From positions 62,001-126,000 of the forward strand of contig CAUAAZ010000002.1 in assembly GCA_958427145.1 (NCBI GenBank): 64,000 nucleotides of DNA. Direction: 5' to 3'. Position numbers and translations under genes: made by a program. Source of the DNA: an uncultured Collinsella sp. GTDB taxonomy: Bacteria > Actinomycetota > Coriobacteriia > Coriobacteriales > Coriobacteriaceae. Shown here piece by piece: positions 39,598-48,497 of this stretch (positions are counted from its first letter, which is position 1; each line of letters begins with the position of its first letter). The notes under the pieces were generated by a model. That model ran no database searches and was not told where the DNA came from. It worked only from the letters and a program-made list of their open reading frames with translations.

Positions 39598-41694
39598 TTA
39601 CTTTTTGCGGGCAAGCTCACCGATGTTGGCAATGCCGGAGAAAACGGCCTCGAAGCGGTTGAGCAGCTTAAGGCGATTATCGCGGAGCTGCTCGTCCTTG
39701 CCCATGACCATAACCTCATCGAAGAAACGGTCGATGGGCGCGCGCAGGGCGGCGAGGGCGGCAAATGCGGCCGGGTAATCCTCGGCAGCAAGGGCGGCAT
39801 CGACAGCGGTCTGAGCAGCCTCGGAGGCATCGGCAAGCGCGAGCTCGGCCTCGCCCATCAGGCTGCGGTCGTACTCCGCACCCAGCTCGGGCTTGGAGAT
39901 GTGCGCGGCGCGGGCATAGGCGGTAGCCAGGTTATCGAAGGTCTCGGCATCGTTCTTGCGGGCCTCGTCGAGCGCAGCGCAGCGGGCGAAGAAGACGGAC
40001 GGGGCGATGATGTGCACCGCAGAGACGGCGGCAACGGTATCGGCCGGGATCTTTTCGTCGCGGGCCATGCTCACCAGGCGGCCATGGAAGAAGTCACGAA
40101 CCTGCTGGGCAACCTCGGCGGCGTCGAACTCAATGCCCTGCTCGCTATAGAGCTCGAGGGCGAAGTCGATGAGCGACGTGGGGTCGATCGGCAGGCGGTC
40201 GCGCAGGATGTTGATGATGCCGATAGCGGCACGACGCAGCGCGTAGGGGTCCGAAGAGCCGGTCGGGGGCTCGCCGATGGCAAAGATACCGGCGATGGTA
40301 TCGAGCTTGTCGGCACAGGCCACGATGCAGCCAGCGGTGCCCTCGGGCAGCTCGTCACCGGCAAAGCGAGGACGATAGTGATCGCGAATAGCATGAGCGA
40401 CCTCGTCGTTCTCCCCCATCGCGATGGCGTAGTAACCGCCCATCACGCCCTGCTGGCTCGTGAACTCGACGACGGCGTTAGACACCAGGTCGGCCTTGCA
40501 CAGGTGCGCGGCGCGAGCAGCGTCGGCGGCCAGGTGGGCGCCCAGATGGGCCTCGCGAGCGATGGCAAGCGCGAGTTGCTCAATGCGCTCGGACTTGGCG
40601 AGCACGCTACCGAGCTTCTCCTGGAAGGCGACCTTGGCCAGACGCTCGCGGAACTCGTCGAGGGAGATCTTCAGGTCCTCCTCGTAGAAGAACTTGGCGT
40701 CGTCCAGACGGGCGCGCACGACGCGCTCGTTGCCGTCAATCACGCGCTCGGCATTCTCGGGCTTGCTGTTGGAAACGACCACGAACTCACGCGTGAGCTT
40801 GCCCTCGCCGTCATAGATCGGGAAGTAGCGCTGGTTGGTGAGCATGGACTCGCAGATAATCTCGTGCGGGACCTTGAGAAACTCCTCATCGAAGGTACCG
40901 ACGAGCACCGTCGGCCACTCGCAGAGGTTAATGACCTCCTCAAAGACCTTCTTGGGCGTATCGACATGGCAGCCGGGACGGGCAGCCTCGACCTCGGCGA
41001 TACCGGCGAGGATGGCCTCACGACGACGCTCGGCAGAAAGCACACCGGCGTCCTCGAGCACCTGCTCGTAGACGGCGGGGCTGGCGACCACATGGTCACC
41101 GGAGCCAAGCACGCGATGACCACGCGTGGTGTTGCCACTCGTCACGTCGGCAAACGACACGGGCACAACGTCCTCGCCCAGAAGGCAGCAGATCCAGCGG
41201 ACCGGACGAACAAAGGTCGCATGCTCGTGACCCCAGCGCTGAGAGCGGTAGTTGGGCCACTGCAGGCCAGCGATAGTCTTCTCGCACAGGGCCGTCAGGA
41301 TCGGGGTGGCCGGGGCGGAAGGGATGTTCTTCTCGGCAAAGACGTACTCACGGCCGTCGGTGTCCTCGCGACGGACCAGATCCTCGGCAGCCACACCGTA
41401 CTTGCGGGCGAAGCCCTGGGCGGCCTTGGTGGCGTTACCGTCGGCATCGAAGGCGATGTTGGCCGCGGGGCCGCGCTTGACCTCGTGAACCTCGTCGGTC
41501 GCGGTGGCGACGTCAGCAACGAGCGCAGCCAGGCGGCGCGGGCTCGAGATCACACGGACCTCGCCGTGGGCCAGACCGGCCTCGTCGAGACCCTTGGCGA
41601 TCATGGTGCCAAGCTGCTTGACGGCATTGTTCAGCGGTGCGGAGGGCATTTCTTCCGTACCGATCTCAAACAGGAAATCCTTAGCGTCTGCCAT
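39598..41694 (-). CDS. glyS: glycyl-tRNA synthetase beta subunit
   Basis: The beta subunit of the alpha2-beta2 glycyl-tRNA synthetase binds tRNA-Gly. The 698-residue protein starts MADAKDFLFEIGTEEMPSAPL, with PVRWICCLLGE, HRVLGSG, PTVLVGTFDEEFL, and ADKLDTIAGIFAIGEPPTGSSDPYALRRAA, the conserved HD-like and C-terminal anticodon-binding regions. It follows glyQ by three bases. Confidence 0.96.
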   Translation of the reverse strand: MADAKDFLFEIGTEEMPSAPLNNAVKQLGTMIAKGLDEAGLAHGEVRVISSPRRLAALVADVATATDEVHEVKRGPAANIAFDADGNATKAAQGFARKYGVAAEDLVRREDTDGREYVFAEKNIPSAPATPILTALCEKTIAGLQWPNYRSQRWGHEHATFVRPVRWICCLLGEDVVPVSFADVTSGNTTRGHRVLGSGDHVVASPAVYEQVLEDAGVLSAERRREAILAGIAEVEAARPGCHVDTPKKVFEEVINLCEWPTVLVGTFDEEFLKVPHEIICESMLTNQRYFPIYDGEGKLTREFVVVSNSKPENAERVIDGNERVVRARLDDAKFFYEEDLKISLDEFRERLAKVAFQEKLGSVLAKSERIEQLALAIAREAHLGAHLAADAARAAHLCKADLVSNAVVEFTSQQGVMGGYYAIAMGENDEVAHAIRDHYRPRFAGDELPEGTAGCIVACADKLDTIAGIFAIGEPPTGSSDPYALRRAAIGIINILRDRLPIDPTSLIDFALELYSEQGIEFDAAEVAQQVRDFFHGRLVSMARDEKIPADTVAAVSAVHIIAPSVFFARCAALDEARKNDAETFDNLATAYARAAHISKPELGAEYDRSLMGEAELALADASEAAQTAVDAALAAEDYPAAFAALAALRAPIDRFFDEVMVMGKDEQLRDNRLKLLNRFEAVFSGIANIGELARKK

Positions 41695-41697
41695 GGC

Positions 41698-42609
41698 TTA
41701 CGCCACCTCGCCTTCCTGATCGGCATTCTCGTTGACTCCGGCGACCTCGGCCATGTAGGCCTCGCAGCACGCCTTGGCGACGGCGCGGACGCGCAGGATG
41801 TAGTTGGCACGCTCGACCGCGGACAGGGCGCCGCGAGCATCGAGCAGGTTGAAAGCGTGGCTGCACTTCATGACGCAGTCATATGCCGGCAGCGGCAGCT
41901 TGCGCTCCAGGCAGGAATGGCACTCGGCCTCGTAGTCGTCAAACTTCTGACGCATCATCTCGACGTTGGCGACCTCAAAGTTATAGGCACTGAACTCGCG
42001 CTCGTTCTCGAGGAACACGTCGCCATAGGTCATGGGCGTGCCGTCGGGCAGGTAGCTCCACACCAGGTCGTAGACCGAGTTAACGCCCTGGGCGTACATG
42101 GCGATACGCTCCAGGCCGTAGGTGATCTCGACGGGCACGGGGTCGACCTCGATGCCGCCCACCTGCTGGAAGTACGTAAACTGCGTGACCTCCATGCCAT
42201 TGAGCCAGACCTCCCAGCCAAGGCCCCAGGCGCCGAGCGTCGGGCTCTCCCAGTCGTCCTCGACAAAGCGGACGTCATGGTCGTTGGGGTCCAGGCCAAT
42301 GGCGGCAAGAGACCCCAGGTAGAGCTCCTGGGCGTTGACCGGCGAGGGCTTGATGAGCACCTGGAACTGATAGTAGTGCTGCATGCGGTTGGGGTTCTCG
42401 CCGTAGCGGCCGTCGGCGGGACGGCGGCAGGGCTGTGCATAGCAGGTGCGCCACTCGGCGGGACCGAGCGAGCGCAGCGTGGTCGCGGTATGGAAGGTAC
42501 CGGCACCGACCTCGGAGTCATAGGGCTGCATGATGACGCAGCCCTGCTCGCCCCAGTACTGCTGGAGGCGCAGGATGATGTCTTGGAAGGAAAGCGATGA
42601 AGCGTTCAT
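41698..42609 (-). CDS. glyQ: glycyl-tRNA synthetase alpha subunit
   Basis: The alpha subunit holds the class II catalytic core for glycine activation. The 303-residue protein contains LRLQQYWGEQGCVIMQPYDSEVGAGTFHTATTLRSLGPAEWRTCYAQPCRRPADGRYGENPNR and GWEVWLNGMEVTQFTYFQQVGGIE. The length is normal. It lies after lepB with a possible promoter at 42656; no T-box fits in the 59-bp gap. Confidence 0.97.
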   Translation of the reverse strand: MNASSLSFQDIILRLQQYWGEQGCVIMQPYDSEVGAGTFHTATTLRSLGPAEWRTCYAQPCRRPADGRYGENPNRMQHYYQFQVLIKPSPVNAQELYLGSLAAIGLDPNDHDVRFVEDDWESPTLGAWGLGWEVWLNGMEVTQFTYFQQVGGIEVDPVPVEITYGLERIAMYAQGVNSVYDLVWSYLPDGTPMTYGDVFLENEREFSAYNFEVANVEMMRQKFDDYEAECHSCLERKLPLPAYDCVMKCSHAFNLLDARGALSAVERANYILRVRAVAKACCEAYMAEVAGVNENADQEGEVA

Positions 42610-42655
42610 GCCTCTAATATCCCCTCGTCGAAACGATTACACGGTTAGGTACTGT

Positions 42656-42661
42656 ACTATA
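42656..42661 (-). promoter_or_regulatory. possible -10 of glyQ-glyS
   Basis: The minus strand reads TATAGT right after the lepB stop codon, about 50 bp before the glyQ start. The -35 region would lie within lepB and has no clear hexamer. Confidence 0.35.
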
Positions 42662-42668
42662 GCGGTTT

Positions 42669-43232
42669 TTAGTCGATAGCGCCGATGCGGTTGAGCGGCC
42701 AGTAGCGCACAAGCGCCACTGCGATCAAATCAGAGCGATCGACGGGACCAAAATAACGTGAGTCGGCAGAGTTTTCGCGATTGTCGCCCATCACCCACAC
42801 GCACCCGTCGGGAACCGTGTAGGGATAGCTTACCTGAGCACCGGGCGCTTGGACCGAAAGTGGCCAGCTCATGCCCGTCGTATAGTCCTCGTCGAGCGCT
42901 TGGCCGTCAACGACCACCTTGCCATCCTGCAGGTCGACCGTCTGGCCGGCCGTGGCAATAACACGCTTGACAAGAACATCATGCTCGGAGGTGCCATCGG
43001 GGTTGTGAAACACCACGATATCGCCCTGCTTGACGGGCTGACCGAGCTCGAGGCTCACCTTTTGTGCCAGGATCTGGTCGCCAATCTCGATCGTGGACTC
43101 CATGGAGCCGGTGGGCACCACAAAGGGCTCGACCACAAACGAGCGAATCAAGAAGGTGGCGACCAATGCGATCGCGATGACCGCGATCCACTCAAAAGCG
43201 CCCCTCAACGCGGAATGCTGCGATGGAACCAT
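42669..43232 (-). CDS. lepB: signal peptidase I
   Basis: LepB cuts signal peptides from secreted proteins at the outer face of the membrane. The 187-residue protein has one N-terminal membrane helix (WIAVIAIALVATFLIRSFVV), the catalytic Ser43 in PTGSMEST and Lys89 in VLVKRVIATAG, plus the box E GDNRENSADSR. ATG 43232 is chosen over GTG 43238 because the GAGGAG site overlaps the latter. It follows trmD. Confidence 0.95.
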   Translation of the reverse strand: MVPSQHSALRGAFEWIAVIAIALVATFLIRSFVVEPFVVPTGSMESTIEIGDQILAQKVSLELGQPVKQGDIVVFHNPDGTSEHDVLVKRVIATAGQTVDLQDGKVVVDGQALDEDYTTGMSWPLSVQAPGAQVSYPYTVPDGCVWVMGDNRENSADSRYFGPVDRSDLIAVALVRYWPLNRIGAID

Positions 43233-43234
43233 TC

Positions 43235-43993
43235 TCACTCCTCGCTCTGCGAATACGCAGCGTCCAAAATCTCCTGCGCGTAAGCGCGCTCCTGGGGCGT
43301 AAGGCGCGCCGTCTCGATCAGATCGGGACGCCAGCGGCAGGTGCGCTCGATGGCGTTCTTGCGACGCCAGGCATCGACCTTGGCATGATCGCCACTCACG
43401 AGCACCGGAGGCACGCCCTCGCCGTTGAACTCGGCAGGACGGGTGTACTGCGCGTACTCGAGCAGGCCTCCATCCTCGGCGGTCGAGAACGACTCGTCCA
43501 CGTTGCTCATCTCGTCGCCCAGGGCGCCGGGAATCAGGCGTACGACGGCATCGGCAACGACCATAGCGGGAAGCTCGCCGCCCGTGAGCACGTAGTCGCC
43601 GATCGACAGACGCTCATCGGCATACGCATACGCGCGCTCGTCGACGCCCTCGTAGCGACTGCACACAAACAGCAGGCGCTCACTTTTGAGCAGACGCTCG
43701 GCCACACGCTGCGTAAAAGGCTCGCCACAGGGGGTAAAGAACACCACAGTGGGCTTGGGACCCTCTGCGCTAATGGCCTCGATGGCCTCTGCGATAGGCT
43801 CGACCTTCATGAGCATGCCCTGCCCGCCGCCGTACGGCTCGTCATCGACGGTACGATGGCGGTCGTGCGTCCAGTCGCGCAGGTTATACGCCTTAAAATC
43901 AAAAAGGCCGGCCTTGCGGGCGCGGCCCAAAATCGACGTGGACATGACGGGCTCAAACATCTCGGGAAAGACCGAAAGGGTCTCAATCAGCAT
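43235..43993 (-). CDS. trmD: tRNA (guanine-N1)-methyltransferase
   Basis: TrmD methylates guanosine 37 of tRNAs to prevent frameshifting. The 252-residue SPOUT protein contains VFPEMFEPVMSTSILGRA, RTVDDEPYGGGQGMLMKVEP, LLFVCSRYEGVDERA, and the trefoil-knot segment LSIGDYVLTGGELPAMVVADAVVRLIPG. It follows rimM by 10 bp, the standard order. Confidence 0.97.
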   Translation of the reverse strand: MLIETLSVFPEMFEPVMSTSILGRARKAGLFDFKAYNLRDWTHDRHRTVDDEPYGGGQGMLMKVEPIAEAIEAISAEGPKPTVVFFTPCGEPFTQRVAERLLKSERLLFVCSRYEGVDERAYAYADERLSIGDYVLTGGELPAMVVADAVVRLIPGALGDEMSNVDESFSTAEDGGLLEYAQYTRPAEFNGEGVPPVLVSGDHAKVDAWRRKNAIERTCRWRPDLIETARLTPQERAYAQEILDAAYSQSEE

Positions 43994-44003
43994 GTTGTCC
44001 TCC

Positions 44004-44525
44004 CTACTTGTCCATATCGATCAGGCCGTCCATCACGTGGACGGAAATTGTTCCTGCATCGGGAAGATCGAGCACGACTTGCTCGATCACGGGAATCAGT
44101 ACCTCGCCGTACCGATCACCCTCGACAACCCAAACATCGTTAGCGGGCGTCGACATGATCTCGACGATCGTGCCGAGCGAGCCGAAGCGCTCGTCGACCA
44201 CCTCGCGACCCATCAGGTCGGTATAGGCAGCGTCGAGCGAATCGAGCTCAAAATCGTCACAATTTGCCAGCACGTAGCATCCCGTGATGCCCTCGGCGGC
44301 TGTCAAGTCGTCAATGCCCTCAAACGAGACCAGATCGCCATCGCCCGTATCGGTGACGGACACGACCGTGCAAAAGCGGTCGCGCTTGAGCGCCGGCGGC
44401 GTCAGAGCGACCCGCATACCCGGCTCTAATACAGAAGGAAGCCCCCGCAGCGGCTGCGCGAGGACCTCCCCCTTCCTTCCGTGCGGCTTGACCACACGGG
44501 CGATGTTTTTGTACTGGGACCTCAA
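44004..44525 (-). CDS. rimM: ribosome maturation factor RimM
   Basis: RimM assists late assembly of the 30S head near S19. The 173-residue protein has IARVVKPHGRKGEVLAQPL (N-terminal barrel) and a C-terminal PRC-barrel (DLMGREVVDERFGSLGTIVEIMSTPANDVWVVEG, VLIPVIEQVVLDLPDAGTISVHVMDGLID). The start is TTG at 44525, close behind khpA, with only a weak ribosome site, so coupling to khpA is likely. Confidence 0.95.
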   Translation of the reverse strand: MRSQYKNIARVVKPHGRKGEVLAQPLRGLPSVLEPGMRVALTPPALKRDRFCTVVSVTDTGDGDLVSFEGIDDLTAAEGITGCYVLANCDDFELDSLDAAYTDLMGREVVDERFGSLGTIVEIMSTPANDVWVVEGDRYGEVLIPVIEQVVLDLPDAGTISVHVMDGLIDMDK

Positions 44526-44529
44526 GGTC

Positions 44530-44814
44530 CTAGCCCAGAACCTCTACCTCGACAGCAGTGTCGAGGCGAGCGGCCAGTGCACGGGCGAGCGTGCGAATGG
44601 CCTTGATGGTACGGCCACGACGGCCGATGACCTTAGCGACGTCATCCTCGGCGACCGAAACCTCAATTGTAGAGGCGTCGTCACCATCGATGACCTCAAG
44701 GCTCACGGAATCCGGGTCGTCGACGATCTGAACAACGAGATATTCGACGAGATCGGCGATGCGATCTGAGAGCATTGCCTCACCCTCGAGCTGTGCAGCG
44801 TCAACCTCAGGCAC
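44530..44814 (-). CDS. khpA: KH-domain RNA-binding protein KhpA
   Basis: KhpA is a small RNA-binding protein that, in other Gram-positives, acts with KhpB in cell division and RNA control. The 94-residue protein has an acidic N-terminal leader, then a KH domain with VIGRRGRTIKAIRTLARALAARL (GxxG loop as GRRG). The start is GTG at 44814 behind GAGGAG. It lies between rpsP and rimM, its usual place. Confidence 0.93.
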   Translation of the reverse strand: MPEVDAAQLEGEAMLSDRIADLVEYLVVQIVDDPDSVSLEVIDGDDASTIEVSVAEDDVAKVIGRRGRTIKAIRTLARALAARLDTAVEVEVLG

Positions 44815-44817
44815 GAT

Positions 44818-45159
44818 TTACTCCTCGGCGCCCTCAGCGGCCTCAGCGGCAGCCTTAGCGGCCTCGGCCTCTTTGGCGAGCTGCTTCTTGGACTTCTTGA
44901 CGACGGTCTCGGTCTTCTCGCCCTCGTTGGCGGCCTTGACCAGAGCGGCGACAGCGTCGGTGAGCTGAGCGCCCTTGGACTGCCAGTCAGCGATCTTCTC
45001 GAGATCGAGGTTGATGGTCTTGGGGGTGGTCATCGGGTTGTAGCGGCCAACCTCCTCGATGATACGACCGTCACGCGGGGCGCGGGAATCGGCGACGACG
45101 ACACGGTAGTACGGACGCTTCTTAGCGCCGTGACGAGCAAGGCGAATCTTGACTGCCAA
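44818..45159 (-). CDS. rpsP: 30S ribosomal protein S16
   Basis: S16 is an early-binding small-subunit protein. The 113-residue product starts LAVKIRLARHGAKKRPYYRVVVADSRAPRDGRIIEEVGRYNPM and ends with a Lys/Ala/Glu-rich tail of about 35 residues that is longer than in most S16 proteins. The start is TTG at 45159, seven bases after GGAGGAG; the frame continues to 45195 without homology. It heads the rpsP-khpA-rimM-trmD-lepB operon. Confidence 0.96.
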   Translation of the reverse strand: MAVKIRLARHGAKKRPYYRVVVADSRAPRDGRIIEEVGRYNPMTTPKTINLDLEKIADWQSKGAQLTDAVAALVKAANEGEKTETVVKKSKKQLAKEAEAAKAAAEAAEGAEE

Positions 45160-45215
45160 AGGAAACTCCTCCAACCAAGCAGCTTTAGGCTGCAACTACA
45201 AACAAACAGTTGAAC

Positions 45216-45244
45216 ATAATACGCCATCGACGCGGGCAGGTGAA
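45216..45244 (-). promoter_or_regulatory. promoter of rpsP operon
   Basis: The minus strand reads TTCACC, a 17-bp spacer and TATTAT. The gene-free 240 bp between rpsP and dinB hold this and the divergent dinB promoter; nothing else is seen. Confidence 0.55.
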
Positions 45245-45348
45245 GTCCGTGAGACCAACTTCTTCGGTGTAGTCGAGGGCAAATCCATATCTTAGACAAG
45301 AATTCGGGATTTGCAAGCACATACACGCACCCCACATGAGCTGCGCGG

Positions 45349-45354
45349 TATACT
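45349..45354 (+). promoter_or_regulatory. -10 element of dinB
   Basis: TATACT lies on the plus strand; transcription would start at about 45361, exactly at an in-frame ATG, giving either a leaderless mRNA or a 39-nt leader to the ATG at 45400. Confidence 0.5.
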
Positions 45355-45399
45355 CATGACATGGAAAGACGCGAACATACATACGGTTATGAGGATGCC

Positions 45400-46614
45400 A
45401 TGGGCGTCACGCCGCCTCCCTGGACGGGCCCGGCGGTGGGCCTCATGGACCTCGATGCGTTTTTTGCGAGCGTGGAGATGCTCGACCATCCCGAATGGCG
45501 CGGAAAACCGCTCATCGTGGGCGGAGACGCCGATTCGCGTGGCGTCGTGTCCACGTGTTCATATGAGGCACGTCGCTTTGGCGTGCACTCTGCCATGGCC
45601 TCGGCCGAGGCGCGGCGCTTGTGCCCGCAAGCCATTTGGACGCATGGGCATTTTGATCGCTATCGTGAGGTCAGCGCGCAGGTCATGGCAATTCTCGCTG
45701 ACGAGACCCCGCGCGTTGAACGCGTATCCATCGACGAAGCCTTTATCGATATCACACCGGGTCGCTTTGCGCCCGAAGACCCGCTGCTGGTTGCGCGGCG
45801 TATAAGCGACCGCGTGGCAGGGCTGGGAGTGACCTGCTCCATTGGCGTGGGCTGCAACAAGACGGTCGCAAAGATCGCAAGCGAGCGGGATAAGCCGTTT
45901 GGGCTGACCATCGTGCGCCCCGGAACCGAGCAGCGCTTTTTGGCCGCGCTGCCGGTATCTGCCATGAGCGGCATCGGACGCTCGGCCGAGGAGCGACTGC
46001 GCCGCATGCGCATCTACACCCTCGGCGAGCTTTCGCGCGCGCCTGAGTCCACACTGGCCTCTATTTTTGGCGTCAACGGCGAACGCATGCGCCAGCGTGC
46101 GCTGGGACTCGAAATCTCCGAAGTCACGAGTCTCGACGAAGAGCGCGAGGTCAAGTCGGTCAGCAATGAACGCACCTTTGCGAAAGATTTGACTGAGCGT
46201 AGGGATATTGAGGCGGCGATTGCACTGTTGGGAGAGTCAGTGGGACGCCGTCTGCGCCGTCAGGGGCTGACGGGCGCCACGGTAACGCTCAAGCTTAAGT
46301 ATTCGTATGGAAGCGGTCGCTCGGCACAGCGCCGACTGCTTCATCCGACAGACGATGAGAACATCTTCGTGGCGGTTGCGCTCGAACTGCTCGACAACAT
46401 CTGGCAGGAAGGCATGCATGTTCGCTTAGCGGGCATCGGCATGAGCGACTTCGACCACCAAGGCGGCATCCAGACTGACCTGTTCTGCGAGATCGATGAC
46501 CGCGGAGCCCAATCCAGCGACCGCCGCGACCTCTCCGTCGCCATCGACGCCGTCCGAGACAAATTCGGCGACACCGCCCTTTCCTTCGGCCGCCAATCCC
46601 GCTTCAACGATTAA
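45400..46614 (+). CDS. dinB: DNA polymerase IV (Y-family)
   Basis: Pol IV copies damaged DNA with low fidelity. The 404-residue protein contains GLMDLDAFFASVE (catalytic Asp17, Asp19 region), YEARRFGVHSAM, SIDEAFID (Asp112, Glu113), SIGVGCNKTVAKIASERDKPFG, and the C-terminal little-finger domain. ATG 45400 has GAGGA four bases upstream; an in-frame ATG at 45361 lacks a ribosome site but coincides with the predicted transcription start, so a 417-residue leaderless product is possible. It is one of the few plus-strand genes and stands alone. Confidence 0.95.
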   Translation: MGVTPPPWTGPAVGLMDLDAFFASVEMLDHPEWRGKPLIVGGDADSRGVVSTCSYEARRFGVHSAMASAEARRLCPQAIWTHGHFDRYREVSAQVMAILADETPRVERVSIDEAFIDITPGRFAPEDPLLVARRISDRVAGLGVTCSIGVGCNKTVAKIASERDKPFGLTIVRPGTEQRFLAALPVSAMSGIGRSAEERLRRMRIYTLGELSRAPESTLASIFGVNGERMRQRALGLEISEVTSLDEEREVKSVSNERTFAKDLTERRDIEAAIALLGESVGRRLRRQGLTGATVTLKLKYSYGSGRSAQRRLLHPTDDENIFVAVALELLDNIWQEGMHVRLAGIGMSDFDHQGGIQTDLFCEIDDRGAQSSDRRDLSVAIDAVRDKFGDTALSFGRQSRFND

Positions 46615-46626
46615 CCGCCTTTGGGC

Positions 46627-46670
46627 AAAAAAGAAAGCCGGGCAGGTACGGAAAACCGCAACTGCCCGGC
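46627..46670 (-). terminator. intrinsic terminator of the rsfS operon
   Basis: GCCGGGCAG pairs with CTGCCCGGC around a 16-nt loop; on the minus strand TTTCTTTTTT follows. It would end the long operon that runs to rsfS, and it may also stop dinB transcripts. Confidence 0.88.
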
Positions 46671-46712
46671 GATATGCGTGAGGGTAGCTAAAACCCCGTC
46701 TCAAATGAGCTA

Positions 46713-47168
46713 CTAAAGGAGATTGAGGGGGAGCTGGGGGGCGTCTCCCCAGAGTTTCTCGAGGCGGTAGAAGTCGCGGGCTTCAGGAGTGAAGACGTGG
46801 ACGACAACCGAACCATAGTCCATGAGCATCCAGGTCTTCTGCTCGCGACCCTCGATGGAGAACGGGTGCTCGCCGCAAGCCTCGGCGACCTTCTCCTCGA
46901 TCTCGTCGACGATAGAATCGACCTGGCGGTTGTTGGTACCGGTGGCAAGCACAAAGTAGTCGCATACGTCGGAAAGCTCGGTCAGGTCGAGCACCTGAAC
47001 GTCCTCGCCCTTCTTGTCGTAGGCGGCCTGCGCGGCGGCGCGGGCGACATCCTCGGCGGCGACACCGCTCGCGGACAGCGAGGCGGCAGTGCGGTCGGAC
47101 GTGGCGACGAAGCTCTTGTGCTCCACACCTTCAAGAATCTGCTCGTCGGTCATGGTCTCGTCGGCCAT
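46713..47168 (-). CDS. rsfS: ribosome silencing factor RsfS
   Basis: RsfS binds L14 and blocks subunit joining when nutrients are short. The 151-residue protein has an N-terminal extension of about 40 residues, then the family core VLDLTELSDVCDYFVLATGTNNRQVDSIVDEIEEKV, WMLMDYGSVVVHVFTPEARDFYRLEKLWGDAPQL. The ATG at 47168 has GAAAGAGG. It is the last gene in the nadD-yqeK-rsfS group. Confidence 0.95.
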   Translation of the reverse strand: MADETMTDEQILEGVEHKSFVATSDRTAASLSASGVAAEDVARAAAQAAYDKKGEDVQVLDLTELSDVCDYFVLATGTNNRQVDSIVDEIEEKVAEACGEHPFSIEGREQKTWMLMDYGSVVVHVFTPEARDFYRLEKLWGDAPQLPLNLL

Positions 47169-47195
47169 GGAATACCTCTTTCTAGACAGCCCGAG

Positions 47196-47804
47196 CTAAC
47201 GCAGCTGGGCGTAATGGTTGTAAATCGTAATAGCTGTGGGATAAAGATAGCGCCCGGACTGGATCACATAGACCAAACCCTGCGCAAAACAGGAGAAGAA
47301 CAACTCGTCGAGCGTCGACTTCCCCACCATCTTGCGCAGTGCATGGGCATAGTCGCCGTGGCGGTTGGGCTCGATGGCATCGGCCACAAAGACCACCATA
47401 TCGAGCGGCGTCATATCGCAGGCACCCACGGTGTGACGGTCGACAGCCTGAAAAACCGCCGGCGACAGCTCGGGAAAAAGCTGCGGAAGCTCATAGGCGG
47501 CAACAGGGCCATGCAAAAGCGGCGTCGCGGCGGAAGGAGAGCCGGCAATCTTAATGCCGTAATGCAGAGCGCGCGTGACCAGCTCGTCGTCGGAGAGCAC
47601 TTTGTCCCAGTCATGGATCAGGCCGGCGGCAGCGGCATCAAAGCGGTCAACGCCGTAGACCTCGGCCAGATGAAGTGCGGTCTCGGCAACACCCAGCGAA
47701 TGCACATAGCGCTTACGCTTATCCTTCATGCGAACATCGAGCAGCTCTCGAATGCGCTTGAGCAGCGCGCGCTCATCGCCCTCAAACTGATCCTCTACCG
47801 ACAA
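47196..47804 (-). CDS. yqeK: YqeK-type HD-domain hydrolase (symmetrical Ap4A hydrolase family)
   Basis: YqeK proteins in Gram-positives split diadenosine tetraphosphate into two ADP. The 202-residue protein has the HD metal motifs: RYVHSLGVAETALHLA (His35), AGLIHDWDK (His64-Asp65), and LLHGPVAAYEL and DRHTVG further on. The start is TTG at 47804, since no ATG precedes the domain. It lies between nadD and rsfS, its usual position. Confidence 0.92.
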   Translation of the reverse strand: MSVEDQFEGDERALLKRIRELLDVRMKDKRKRYVHSLGVAETALHLAEVYGVDRFDAAAAGLIHDWDKVLSDDELVTRALHYGIKIAGSPSAATPLLHGPVAAYELPQLFPELSPAVFQAVDRHTVGACDMTPLDMVVFVADAIEPNRHGDYAHALRKMVGKSTLDELFFSCFAQGLVYVIQSGRYLYPTAITIYNHYAQLR

Positions 47805-47816
47805 CGTAGACCCCCA

Positions 47817-48494
47817 TCACTCAAAATCTTCTTGGCCCAAATCGGCATATAGCCTGCGTTTGCGAATGTAGCCGAGCACGGACTCGCTCGTAAGATAGCG
47901 CACGCTCATGCCGCGGGCAACTCGCTTACGAATGTTCGTCGAGCTGATCGCCAGCGCCGGAATCTGAATATAGCGCACGTCGAACGGCAGCCCCGACTCT
48001 TTGATTCGGGCACGCGCCGTATCGATATCAAAGCCCGGTCGCGTCGCCGCAATAAAGGTAGCAAGCTCAGCGATTCGTTCGGCATCATGCCAGGTCACGA
48101 TATCGATAATCGCGTCGGCGCCCGTAATAAAGTAGAGCTTTACCTGCGGCGGGTAAAAGTCGCGAAGGGCATGAAGCGTATCGGCCGTATAGGTTACGCC
48201 CGGGCGGTCGATCTCGAACCGGCTCGCCAAAAAGGCCGGGTTCGCGGCGGTGGCGAGGACCGTCATAGCATAACGGTCCTCGGCAGGCGTCACCGGCTTG
48301 TCAAGCTTAAAGGCAGGAGAGCCCGCCGGCATAAAGAGCACAGCATCCAAGTCGAGCGACTCGCGCGCCTGCTCGGCGGTCACCAGGTGCCCGTAATGGA
48401 TGGGATCAAAGGTGCCACCCATAATGCCGAGCCTAAACTCCCGCCCGTCCTCTAGAGGAAGCTCGGGCAGACCGATTCCACCGCGCAGCGACAT
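47817..48494 (-). CDS. nadD: nicotinate-nucleotide adenylyltransferase
   Basis: NadD adenylates nicotinate mononucleotide in NAD synthesis. The 225-residue protein has the nucleotidyltransferase motif GIMGGTFDPIHYGHL (about 23-37) and the ISSTNIRKRVARG signature near the C-terminus, with the LYFITGADAIIDIVTWHD segment between. The ATG at 48494 lies just after the obg stop. Confidence 0.96.
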   Translation of the reverse strand: MSLRGGIGLPELPLEDGREFRLGIMGGTFDPIHYGHLVTAEQARESLDLDAVLFMPAGSPAFKLDKPVTPAEDRYAMTVLATAANPAFLASRFEIDRPGVTYTADTLHALRDFYPPQVKLYFITGADAIIDIVTWHDAERIAELATFIAATRPGFDIDTARARIKESGLPFDVRYIQIPALAISSTNIRKRVARGMSVRYLTSESVLGYIRKRRLYADLGQEDFE

Positions 48495-48497
48495 GGC

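Noticed and set aside
39535..42600. A 1021-codon plus-strand open frame across glyS and glyQ
   Set aside because: It is the antisense shadow of two well-supported genes in GC-rich DNA; composition is low in complexity and no ribosome site or motif is present.
42610..42668. A T-box riboswitch for glyQ-glyS
   Set aside because: The gap is only 59 bp and holds no T-box sequence or terminator; proS is internal to an operon as well.
45372..45387. A possible LexA/SOS box (CGAACATAC) at dinB
   Set aside because: Only the left half matches the Gram-positive consensus; the right half lacks GTTCG at the correct spacing.
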